Shown here one piece after another: positions 56,937 to 64,000 of a stretch of DNA of 64,000 nucleotides. Origin of the DNA: Yoonia rosea. GTDB taxonomy: Bacteria > Pseudomonadota > Alphaproteobacteria > Rhodobacterales > Rhodobacteraceae. The stretch's first letter is position 1; every line of letters begins with the position of its first letter. The notes under the pieces are model-generated. The model saw nothing but the letters and a program-made list of their open reading frames with translations, did no database searches and was not told the DNA's origin. The position numbers and the translations under genes were made by a program. The stretch spans positions 1 through 64,000 of the forward strand of contig NZ_FTPR01000002.1 of NCBI RefSeq assembly GCF_900156505.1, in the 5' to 3' direction.

Positions 56937-59363
56937 ATGCCACATTTTCTGCGCGTTTGTCTGATTTGCCTAAGTATGGCTGCGCTTTCAGCCTGCAAAA
57001 CAAACGAAGAAAAGGCTGACGCGTTTTACCAGTCCGGGCTTGAGCTGCTTGAGGCCGGAGACATGGACCGCGCGGCGATCCAGTTCCTGAATGTCTTTCA
57101 ACATGACGGGTTCCATGAAGACGCGCGGCGCAAGCTGGCCGAAATACGCCTTGAACAAGGGGATATCGGCGCAGCTTATAGCCAGTACCTGCGGCTGATC
57201 GAACAATACCCCGATACCGCAGACGTCCGCATCATACTGGCCAGAACGGCCATTGATATCAGCAACTGGAACGAGGCGCGTCGTCATGGTCAGGCCGCTA
57301 TCGCTCTTGCACCGGATAACGCGGCCGCGCAGGCAGTTGCTGTGGCACTTGCCTACCGCGACGCGACGCAAATCAATGACACCACAGCGCTTGCACAGGC
57401 CGCAACCCGCGCGCGGGCGCTGTTGGATGCAAGCCCAGACGATGAGGTTGCGCGACGTGTCGTGATCGACAACCTGATGCGCAGTGACACACCAAGCGAC
57501 GCCTTGCCGGAAATTGACCATGCGCTCGCACGTGACCCCGAGAGCTATGCCTATCATACAGCCCGCCTGCAGGTTTTGACGCAGATCGATGACATGCCGA
57601 ATATTGGCCAGCAGCTCAGGCGGATGGTGGCGCTGTTTCCCGATGATCCCAATCTGAAGCAAGCCCTCATTGGTTGGTACTTTGTGCAGGACGATCTGGC
57701 AGGCGCGGAAGGGTACCTGCGTGAACTCGCGGGTGTGGATACCGCCCGGATTGACGGCCATATCGCTGTCGTCCGGTTCTTGCAGAACACACAAGGCCCA
57801 GATGTTGCACGGCAAGAGCTTGACCGCCTCGCCGCTGCCAATGCGGGTACTCCGAACGCAGATGTCTATATCACACTCGCTGCAGCGCTCGGTTTTGAAG
57901 CAGGCGACAGGGACGCGGCCATCGCGACCTTTGAGGCTGTGCTTTCAGATGCTGCGCCCTCGGACCAGACGCGGCAGATCCGCAATACTTACGCCCGCCT
58001 ACTTATCGCGACAGGTGATGAGGCCGCCGCCCGCGCGCAGGTGGACATGATCCTTTCGGAAGATGAAACGAACGTCGATGCGCTGAAGCTGCATGCCACA
58101 TGGCTCATTGCGGATGATCGCGCCGGTGAAGCGGTCCTCGCTTTGCGTCAGGCCCTGAGCCAGCAACCGCGCGACGCGGAAACACTGACATTGATGGCGC
58201 AGGCCCACCAGCGTGAGGGCAATCGCGCCCTTGCCGGCGAACGACTTGCTTTGGCGGTCGATGTCACAAATAGCGCGCCGGATGAGGCGATCCGCTATGC
58301 CAACTTCCTGCTTGAAGACGGACGGACAGCCGCCGCGCGTTCGGTCCTGACGGATGCACGCGCCGCAAATCCGAACAACGTTGCCGTGATGACGAGTCTG
58401 GCCGGTATCCTGCTTGGCGAAGGTGCCTGGATCGAAGCGCAAAGCATTGCCACGACGCTAAGGGCCATTCAAACTGCAGCAGCGCAGAAAGCCGCGACAT
58501 CGCTGCAAGCCGCGCTTTTGCTCGGCCAGAACAGAATTGAAGACAGCCTTGCCTTTCTCCAAGCCGAGATAGAGCAGGGGAACGGGGATGTTGAAGCCGT
58601 CACACAACTGGTGCAGATCCATCTTCTCGCCGGCAACCTTGCCTCAGCACGCAGCACACTCAATGAGGCTTTGACCCGTTTTCCCGAAGACGACAGACTA
58701 CAAATGCTAAGCGCCAGCTTATTCGCGATGGACAGCGATTTCGAAACCTCCGAAGCGGCATTCCGCCGGATAATCGCCGCCTCGCCGCAATCCGAGGCCC
58801 CGTTCCTGCGTCTCTACAACCTTCTTGTCGCGACAGACCAACCCGCGAAAGCAGATGCTGTGCTCGAGGCTGGTCTTGATGCGCTTCCAAACTCGCTCAA
58901 TCTGCGCTGGCTCAGCGCCACGCGGTATGAGGAACGTGGAGACATTGATGCCGCCATCGCGATCTATGAAGAGATGTATGCGGCAAACTCGGATGCGGTG
59001 GTCATCGCCAATAATCTTGCATCCTTGATCGCAACCCATAAGAAAGACGACGCCAGCCTCGCCCGGGCTGCCGCGATCGCGAAACGCTTGCGTGATCTTG
59101 AGGTACCGGCGTTTCAGGACACCTATGGCTGGATTGCTTATCGTCAGGGCAATCCGGAAGAGGCCCTGACCCATCTTGCACCGGCCGCAGCCGGTTTGCC
59201 CGATGATCCGCTAGTCCAATACCATCTTGGCATGGTCTACGCAGATCTGGGACAAACCGAAAACGCGACAACCCATTTGCGGCGCGCATTAATGCTTGCT
59301 GGTGATCAGTCCCTTCCCCAGTTCGATATTGCCCGCACAAAACTGAACGAATTCGGTCAATAG
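56937..59363 (+). CDS. TPR-repeat lipoprotein of the PEP-CTERM/EPS system (PrsT-like)
   Basis: The 808-residue protein has a lipoprotein signal ending in LSAC (Cys at about 20), followed by some twenty tetratricopeptide-like helical repeats, for example QFLNVFQHDGFHEDARRKLA and DPLVQYHLGMVYADLGQTEN. It probably acts as a periplasmic scaffold in EPS export or polymerisation, as PrsT/AlgK-type proteins do. It lies 39 bases after the PGT gene and is followed by the wza-like gene. Confidence 0.88.
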   Translation: MPHFLRVCLICLSMAALSACKTNEEKADAFYQSGLELLEAGDMDRAAIQFLNVFQHDGFHEDARRKLAEIRLEQGDIGAAYSQYLRLIEQYPDTADVRIILARTAIDISNWNEARRHGQAAIALAPDNAAAQAVAVALAYRDATQINDTTALAQAATRARALLDASPDDEVARRVVIDNLMRSDTPSDALPEIDHALARDPESYAYHTARLQVLTQIDDMPNIGQQLRRMVALFPDDPNLKQALIGWYFVQDDLAGAEGYLRELAGVDTARIDGHIAVVRFLQNTQGPDVARQELDRLAAANAGTPNADVYITLAAALGFEAGDRDAAIATFEAVLSDAAPSDQTRQIRNTYARLLIATGDEAAARAQVDMILSEDETNVDALKLHATWLIADDRAGEAVLALRQALSQQPRDAETLTLMAQAHQREGNRALAGERLALAVDVTNSAPDEAIRYANFLLEDGRTAAARSVLTDARAANPNNVAVMTSLAGILLGEGAWIEAQSIATTLRAIQTAAAQKAATSLQAALLLGQNRIEDSLAFLQAEIEQGNGDVEAVTQLVQIHLLAGNLASARSTLNEALTRFPEDDRLQMLSASLFAMDSDFETSEAAFRRIIAASPQSEAPFLRLYNLLVATDQPAKADAVLEAGLDALPNSLNLRWLSATRYEERGDIDAAIAIYEEMYAANSDAVVIANNLASLIATHKKDDASLARAAAIAKRLRDLEVPAFQDTYGWIAYRQGNPEEALTHLAPAAAGLPDDPLVQYHLGMVYADLGQTENATTHLRRALMLAGDQSLPQFDIARTKLNEFGQ

Positions 59364-59491
59364 CGCAAAAATCGCCGTTTTACGATGTTTTCCGGTGTTT
59401 TTACGTTGGGGAATTGACCTGCATAGGTTAACCTTTTCCAAGAGCGGGAGTGTGTTGCCCGCGTCATTGTACTGTAAAAAGAGGCCGCGTT

Positions 59492-60070
59492 ATGTCCCGT
59501 ATTGTTACCCTTCTTGGGTCGCTTCTGACCCTGATGCTATTTTCCACGATCACACTTGCGCAGGAATACAGGGTACAGCCCGGTGATACCCTGCGTATTG
59601 AAGTGGCCGAAGATGCCAGTTTGAACCGCGTGGTGCTGGTGGCACCTGACGGACGTATCGCACTGCCCGGCACGGGGAACGTTCGCGCAAGCGGGCTTAC
59701 GACAGCACAAATCCAATCCGCTTTGACCAGCCGTTTGGCCGCAAGTTTTGTCAGCCCTCCAAACGTTTTTGTGGGCATTGAAGGGCTCGCACCCGAACGT
59801 GAGCCGCGGACAATCGGTATCTTTGTTGTCGGTGAAGGTGCGACTGTTGGCCGGATCGAGATTGAGCCGGGCACAAACCTGATGCAGGCGATCGCCCAGT
59901 TCGGCGGCTTTACAAACTTTGCTGCGGTCAAACGCATCCAGTTGCGCCGCGGCAGTGACGTCTACACGATCAACTACAACAGCATCCTTGATGGCAGCAG
60001 CGAAAACGGTGCCGTCCGGATGCGCGATGGTGACGTCATCGTCATTCCGCAACGCAAACTGTTCGAGTAA
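59492..60070 (+). CDS. Wza-like polysaccharide export protein
   Basis: The 192-residue exported protein has a signal peptide ending at TLAQ, then a polysaccharide export domain starting YRVQPGDTLRIEVAED and a SLBB-type beta-grasp segment (IEIEPGTNLMQAIAQFGGFT ... DGDVIVIPQ). It should form the periplasmic/outer-membrane part of the EPS channel. Its signal peptide has no lipobox Cys. It is short compared with E. coli Wza, as usual for EPS/PEP-CTERM loci. The ATG at 59492 has AGAGG; a 14-codon upstream extension has no signal-peptide logic. Confidence 0.92.
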   Translation: MSRIVTLLGSLLTLMLFSTITLAQEYRVQPGDTLRIEVAEDASLNRVVLVAPDGRIALPGTGNVRASGLTTAQIQSALTSRLAASFVSPPNVFVGIEGLAPEREPRTIGIFVVGEGATVGRIEIEPGTNLMQAIAQFGGFTNFAAVKRIQLRRGSDVYTINYNSILDGSSENGAVRMRDGDVIVIPQRKLFE

Positions 60071-60109
60071 GAACCCAGACCCCTAGCTTCCGCTTGGGGG
60101 CGGATAAAT

Positions 60110-61342
60110 ATGAAACCTGTAGTCAGCCTTGCTTTCTTGACCTGCCTTTGTCCTCTTGCGGCGTCCGCGCAAGAGGCCGAACCCGGCGGTGTGTTCTTCA
60201 CATTTGGCTTGGGTCAGACCTTTGTCGGTTCAACCGACCGTGACCTTGAAACGACAGAGGCCGAAGACGGGTTCGAGAGCGTGACCGACCTCAGCTTTGG
60301 GGTGGTGACGGAAACACGCGAACAACGCCTGTCGTTCGATTTGGACACTGCATTCAGCTTGACCGAAGATGAATTCGCAGATGAGGGTATCGTGGCGCGT
60401 TTGGCCTACAACCGAAACAGCGCTGATGCCTCTTTCGATTTCGCCCTCGAGGGACGGCGCGAAGATATTGCGTTCCTGCGCGACGCCACAGACTTTATCA
60501 ATGATGATGGTGTGATCGTCCTGCCGGATGATTTTGATGATCTGACCGGGACCGGCTTCCGCAATCAAACAACGGTTTCGGTTGCGCTGACATGGGGCGA
60601 TACCGCCCCGGTGGGCTACAGCCTGAGCGGCAGTCAGACAAGACTCCGCTACGAAGATGCAAGCGCCGCACTGTTGGACAATGACACCAGCACGATTGCA
60701 CTTGGAATGCGCCTGAACATCAATGAAGTCGTCACAAGCAATATCGGGCTGTCCTATACACAGTCGGAAGACACCGGCGAACCAGCGACAGACACCACAA
60801 CGCTGTCCGGCGCACTGACCTTTGCGCGCCCGCTCGGGGCACTGACAACAGGTATCAGCATGTCGCGTGATGAAGAGGATGAGACCTTCTGGGCTGCCAC
60901 AGTCGCCCGTGATTATGCATTGCCCAATGGCAGCCTGCGGGGCGAACTAGGCGCCGTTGAAGATGAATTTGGTGATATACGCCTGACCGGGGGAATTGCC
61001 TTCAGCTATCCGCTGCCCGCTGCCGAGATTACCCTCAGTGCAGACCACAGCCTTGCCCCGGGTGACGACCGCGCCACAACGACGTTCAGCGCCAATTATC
61101 TTCAGGAACTCAGCCCCGTCAGTAGCATGCAGGTTGGTTTTGATTTTGGCCAAACAAGCGATCCTGACGGAGGCGATGTCCTTGCCACTGGTAGCCTTTC
61201 GGCAAGCTATGGTTACAGCATCAACGCGTTTTGGCAGGTCAACGTCGGTGCAAGCTTTGATTTCCGCGAAGATGCAGGTGTGGCGACTGACAGCACGTCA
61301 GTCTTCTTGGCGCTTGATCGGCAATTTTCCTTCCAGCCATAA
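60110..61342 (+). CDS. Outer-membrane beta-barrel protein of the EPS operon
   Basis: The 410-residue protein has a signal peptide (VSLAFLTCLCPLAASAQ) and then regular alternating beta strands rich in Ser, Thr and Asp. It ends in LALDRQFSFQP, with aromatic residues near the C-terminus as in outer-membrane barrels. It is probably the outer-membrane conduit that works with the TPR lipoprotein and the Wza-like protein. It starts 39 bases after the wza-like gene. Confidence 0.8.
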   Translation: MKPVVSLAFLTCLCPLAASAQEAEPGGVFFTFGLGQTFVGSTDRDLETTEAEDGFESVTDLSFGVVTETREQRLSFDLDTAFSLTEDEFADEGIVARLAYNRNSADASFDFALEGRREDIAFLRDATDFINDDGVIVLPDDFDDLTGTGFRNQTTVSVALTWGDTAPVGYSLSGSQTRLRYEDASAALLDNDTSTIALGMRLNINEVVTSNIGLSYTQSEDTGEPATDTTTLSGALTFARPLGALTTGISMSRDEEDETFWAATVARDYALPNGSLRGELGAVEDEFGDIRLTGGIAFSYPLPAAEITLSADHSLAPGDDRATTTFSANYLQELSPVSSMQVGFDFGQTSDPDGGDVLATGSLSASYGYSINAFWQVNVGASFDFREDAGVATDSTSVFLALDRQFSFQP

Positions 61343-61464
61343 CACCCTTATCGGCTGATTTCTGCCCTTTCCAGGACAGCAGAGGCAGTGCGCTTGGCAA
61401 GATCAATCTGCATCCTATATCTTCGCAAGAACCAAAGCGTGCTTAGAAGCTGGGCAACACGAAG

Positions 61465-61479
61465 TTAATGAAATATTAG
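61465..61479 (+). promoter_or_regulatory. CtrA-like near-match box TTAA-N7-TTAG
   Basis: TTAA (61465-61468), seven bases, TTAG (61476-61479), one mismatch from the CtrA consensus. The flanks (TTAATGAAATATTA, then ATTTGCC) resemble the box at 56099. It lies about 110 bases ahead of the small membrane protein at 61588, almost the same distance as the 56099 box from its gene. Confidence 0.4.
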
Positions 61480-61587
61480 TATTTGCCCTGCAAGCTCGTC
61501 AGAATTGGAACAAAGTTTTGACACTAAGCCAGCCTAGGTTGGTGGGATAGCAGCGCGAGAATACCGCCAAGCAGAAAAGAGCCGTTG

Positions 61588-61788
61588 ATGTTCATCTTGT
61601 ATATCATACTGGGAATAGCCTTAGGGATGGTTGCAGCGACTGTTGCATTGCTCTCGGGTGCTGGCATTTTTCTGGCAATTCTGGCGTATATCGTCGGCGG
61701 AATGATCGGTTTTGTTGCTGGTCTTCTATGGGTACATGTCCCGCGGCAAGAATGCGCGGAAAAGCATGCAGCGGCACAACGCAGCTAA
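61588..61788 (+). CDS. Small membrane protein of unknown function
   Basis: The 66-residue protein has two hydrophobic helices (ILYIILGIALGMVAATVALL and FLAILAYIVGGMIGFVAGLL) and a short hydrophilic tail. No family is recognised. The ATG at 61588 is preceded by AGAG. It stands alone after the EPS operon and may be a regulated envelope peptide because of the CtrA-like box upstream. Confidence 0.6.
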   Translation: MFILYIILGIALGMVAATVALLSGAGIFLAILAYIVGGMIGFVAGLLWVHVPRQECAEKHAAAQRS

Positions 61789-61904
61789 CTGATTTTCTGT
61801 TTTGCATTAACGTGTACGACGCGACCACGCGAACACTGGGCAACTCGATTTTACCAGCTTTTTGCTTCACACCCGCCCCGCTACCTGCGGCAGCGGACAG
61901 TCCG

Positions 61905-62087
61905 CTACGTCTCTAGCGGACGCGCCTCATCCACCAGCATGACAGGTATCCCGTTGCGGATCGGGAATGCGACCTTGCCAGCCTCGCTAACAAGCTCCTG
62001 CTTGTCCGCGTCATAGCGCAGCGTCCCTTGTGTCAACGGGCATACCAGCGCCTCGAGCATTTTGGGGTCGAATGCTGTCCCACTCAT
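61905..62087 (-). CDS. Trm112 family protein
   Basis: The 60-residue protein matches the small Trm112p/YcaR-type proteins: [20 protein letters not shown] and [19 protein letters not shown]. Eukaryotic Trm112 activates methyltransferases; the bacterial role is poorly known. Only one of the two usual zinc-knuckle cysteines is present here. Its start overlaps the preceding stop (ATGA), so it is coupled to the Lon-domain gene. Confidence 0.9.
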   Translation of the reverse strand: MSGTAFDPKMLEALVCPLTQGTLRYDADKQELVSEAGKVAFPIRNGIPVMLVDEARPLET

Positions 62088-62731
62088 TGCATCACCTCTT
62101 CACCTGATCCGCCACGCAGTGCGAATTCGATCAACGTCATGAGCGTTTCGCGCCGTGTGGTCAAGGACGGTGCCTCAAGCAGGGCTTGTTTGTCCTCGGG
62201 TGCAAAGGGACAAAGCATTGAAAGTGAATTGATCAACAACTCGTCTTCCGCCTCTCCCAGACTTTCCCAATCGGTCGATAGGCCCTGATCCACAAGATAA
62301 CGGCCCAACGCCTCCATAAAGGCCTCACGGTCGAAACTGTCGTCGCGCTCAACCGGCCCAAGATCGCGGTCAAATCCCTGCCAGCTGACGTTGCAGCGGC
62401 GGTAGGGCGTGAACCCTTCGACTTCCTGCGTAATCCGGAATCGCGACATGCCTGCGAGGGTAATCATATAGCGACCGTCCTCGGTCTCGGAGAACGCCAT
62501 CACACGGCCAGCGCAGCCAATGCTATGCAGCTTCCCGCCTTTGCCGGGCGCATCATACGGCTGCACCATCCCTATCAAGCGCGATGGCGTTTTCAGCACA
62601 TCATCCAGCATGGCAAGATAACGGGGTTCAAACAAATGCAACGGCAGACGCGCGCGCGGCAAAAGCAATGCCCCCGGCAGCGGAAAGACGGGAATTGTGT
62701 CAGGCAGATCATATGATGATGTCATGACCAT
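62084..62731 (-). CDS. Lon substrate-binding-domain (LON_substr_bdg) protein
   Basis: The protein of about 215 residues has the N-terminal domain of Lon protease without the ATPase or peptidase parts: [30 protein letters not shown] and [15 protein letters not shown]. Its role is unknown; family members are often next to thioredoxin YbbN and Trm112 in Rhodobacterales, as here. Start candidates are ATG 62731 and ATG 62725. Confidence 0.88.
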   Translation of the reverse strand: MVMTSSYDLPDTIPVFPLPGALLLPRARLPLHLFEPRYLAMLDDVLKTPSRLIGMVQPYDAPGKGGKLHSIGCAGRVMAFSETEDGRYMITLAGMSRFRITQEVEGFTPYRRCNVSWQGFDRDLGPVERDDSFDREAFMEALGRYLVDQGLSTDWESLGEAEDELLINSLSMLCPFAPEDKQALLEAPSLTTRRETLMTLIEFALRGGSGEEVMQ

Positions 62732-62752
62732 CAATCTAGGCCGAAGCCGTGG

Positions 62753-63670
62753 TCAGGCAAATATCATCGAAGAAAGTTTTCGCCGCCCGTTCAGTACAAT
62801 CGGATCTTTGGCATCATGCGCATCGAAAATCTTGAACAGCTGGGCCTTGGCCGCACCGTCATTCCATTCCCGGTCACGGCGAAACAGTTCCAGCAGCGTA
62901 TTCACGGCCTCTTCCACCTGACCGCTGGCATGCAGCGCCGTTGCCAGATCGAAACGTGCCTGATGGTTGTCGGGTTCCGCCTCAACCGCCGCCTGCAATT
63001 CCGCCACAGGCCCTGCATTCGCAGCCTCGCGCGCCAGCATGATCTGCGCATGAACGGCTTCTAGCAGCGGATCGGTAGAGATTTCGGCAGGTGCGCCATT
63101 CAGGATCGCCTCGGCCTGATCAACGTCTTCCATCGCCAGATAGGCGCGCACTAGACCTGCGTAAGCAGGCGCATTGTTCGGCTCTTCCTGCAGGATCGCG
63201 GCAAAGGTCTCGGCTGCATCGGTTGCCGCACCTTCCGCCAACATCTGCTCTGCGGCCTCGATGGCCGCACTCAGGCCCTCTGCCTCGGGATCACCGGCAA
63301 GCGCTGCGATCTTGTCGACAAAGGCGTTGATCTCGGAGGGCGGCAAAGCGCCTTGAAACCCGTCAACAGGACGGCCCTGATAGAAGGCATAAACCGTCGG
63401 GATCGACTGCACTTGCAACTGGCCCGCATAGGCCTGATGCGCGTCCACGTCGATTTTCACAAGCTTGACCCGCCCTTTGGCATTGGTCACCGCCGCTTCA
63501 ATCGCGGGGCCCAGCGTCTTGCACGGGCCGCACCATGGCGCCCAGAAGTCCACAATCACCGGCACGGTCTGCGATGCTTCGATCACGTCCTTGGCAAAGC
63601 TTGCGTCGGTTCCGTCCTTGATCAGATCAGCGGGGGCACCTGCATTTGCATTTGCGTCCAATTCCAGCAT
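62753..63670 (-). CDS. Thioredoxin-TPR co-chaperone, YbbN/CnoX type
   Basis: The 305-residue cytosolic protein has a thioredoxin domain (residues about 15-125) with the active site WAPWCGPCK (43-51) and a C-terminal TPR domain (about 130-290). E. coli CnoX lacks the CxxC active site, while alphaproteobacterial members keep CGPC and are redox-active; this one keeps it. An AAGGAGA site precedes the ATG. It is the first gene of a three-gene unit with the Lon-domain and Trm112 genes. Confidence 0.92.
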   Translation of the reverse strand: MLELDANANAGAPADLIKDGTDASFAKDVIEASQTVPVIVDFWAPWCGPCKTLGPAIEAAVTNAKGRVKLVKIDVDAHQAYAGQLQVQSIPTVYAFYQGRPVDGFQGALPPSEINAFVDKIAALAGDPEAEGLSAAIEAAEQMLAEGAATDAAETFAAILQEEPNNAPAYAGLVRAYLAMEDVDQAEAILNGAPAEISTDPLLEAVHAQIMLAREAANAGPVAELQAAVEAEPDNHQARFDLATALHASGQVEEAVNTLLELFRRDREWNDGAAKAQLFKIFDAHDAKDPIVLNGRRKLSSMIFA

Positions 63671-63778
63671 GGCCTGTCTCCTTCAACTTTCTGTTAGCCC
63701 CTATATGTGCGCTCGGCGCCATAAGTCCAAGGGGCAATGCCGCTTTACCAAACCAAGCACTGCGCTTAGCTTGGCGAT

Positions 63779-64000
63779 ATGACAAAAACCATCCTTACGT
63801 TCGGCGATAGCAACACCTACGGCACGCCTCCGGCGCATGCGCGGGGTGAGAACCGGCGCTTCGGGCCCGAGACCCGATGGCCCACGGTGATGCTCTCCGA
63901 GCTCGGGGAAGGCTGGGCGCTGATCGAAGACGGCCTGCCCGGACGCACGACCAGCCGCGCAGACCCTGTGATGGGCGCGCATATGGATGGGCAGCTGGGG
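63779..64000 (+). CDS. SGNH/GDSL hydrolase, N-terminal part (cut by window edge)
   Basis: The frame begins TKTILTFGDSNTYGTPP, with the GDSN nucleophile block of SGNH esterases, and runs off the window end after 74 codons. WPTVMLSELGEGWALIEDGLPGRTT is typical of arylesterase-like SGNH enzymes. It is divergent from the thioredoxin gene. Confidence 0.9.
   Translation, partial: MTKTILTFGDSNTYGTPPAHARGENRRFGPETRWPTVMLSELGEGWALIEDGLPGRTTSRADPVMGAHMDGQLG

Overview
The window reads as chromosomal DNA of a marine alphaproteobacterium of the Rhodobacterales (Roseobacter group). The reasons are the tuf-fusA-rpsG-rpsL str operon, moderately high GC, CtrA-type TTAA-N7-TTAA boxes, an exosortase of the VPLPA-CTERM type and roseobacter-style dispersed palindromes. 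No rRNA, tRNA, CRISPR array, phage or intact insertion sequence was seen.

Layout. 1-3516: str operon on the minus strand (5' end of tuf, fusA, rpsG, rpsL), with a strong sigma-70 promoter about 220 bases ahead of rpsL and palindromic repeats in two spacers. 3685-13997: mostly housekeeping genes (lipoprotein, DMT exporter, UspA, FtsK, a class I aminotransferase, an amidase, a UbiH-type hydroxylase), interrupted at 5719-7127 by a broken rhs locus with a toxin-like tip and a candidate immunity gene. 14040-61342: about 47 kb devoted to an exopolysaccharide (EPS). 61588-64000: a small membrane protein, Trm112, a Lon-substrate-binding-domain protein, a YbbN/CnoX-type thioredoxin and the start of an SGNH hydrolase.

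The EPS locus has every part of a Wzx/Wzy pathway: initiating sugar-phosphate transferase (56220), about ten further glycosyltransferases, dTDP-rhamnose synthesis (rmlCBDA), a dTDP-4-keto-6-deoxysugar transaminase (wecE-like), flippase (18734), polymerase (46123), chain-length protein (53373), BY-kinase (52483), ExeA-like ATPase (54963), TPR lipoprotein (56937), Wza-like export protein (59492) and a beta-barrel outer-membrane protein (60110). It also carries exosortase XrtD and one VPLPA-CTERM substrate, the usual partner of such EPS loci.

The most unusual part is a minus-strand gene group (30592-49588) in which a hybrid NRPS/PKS line is interleaved with glycosyltransferases and two paralogous exported SGNH-type proteins. 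The NRPS is a formyltransferase / residual condensation C-lobe / adenylation / carrier protein, with a luciferase-like monooxygenase inserted inside the adenylation domain. The PKS is KS-AT-KR-DH-ACP-TE, and a dedicated Sfp-type phosphopantetheinyl transferase follows. The hand-read adenylation code (D-I-L-Q-M-G-M-I-W-K) is glycine-like. I infer that the line makes a small formyl-glycine-derived acyl group, possibly used to decorate the polysaccharide. That link is inference, not shown by the sequence.
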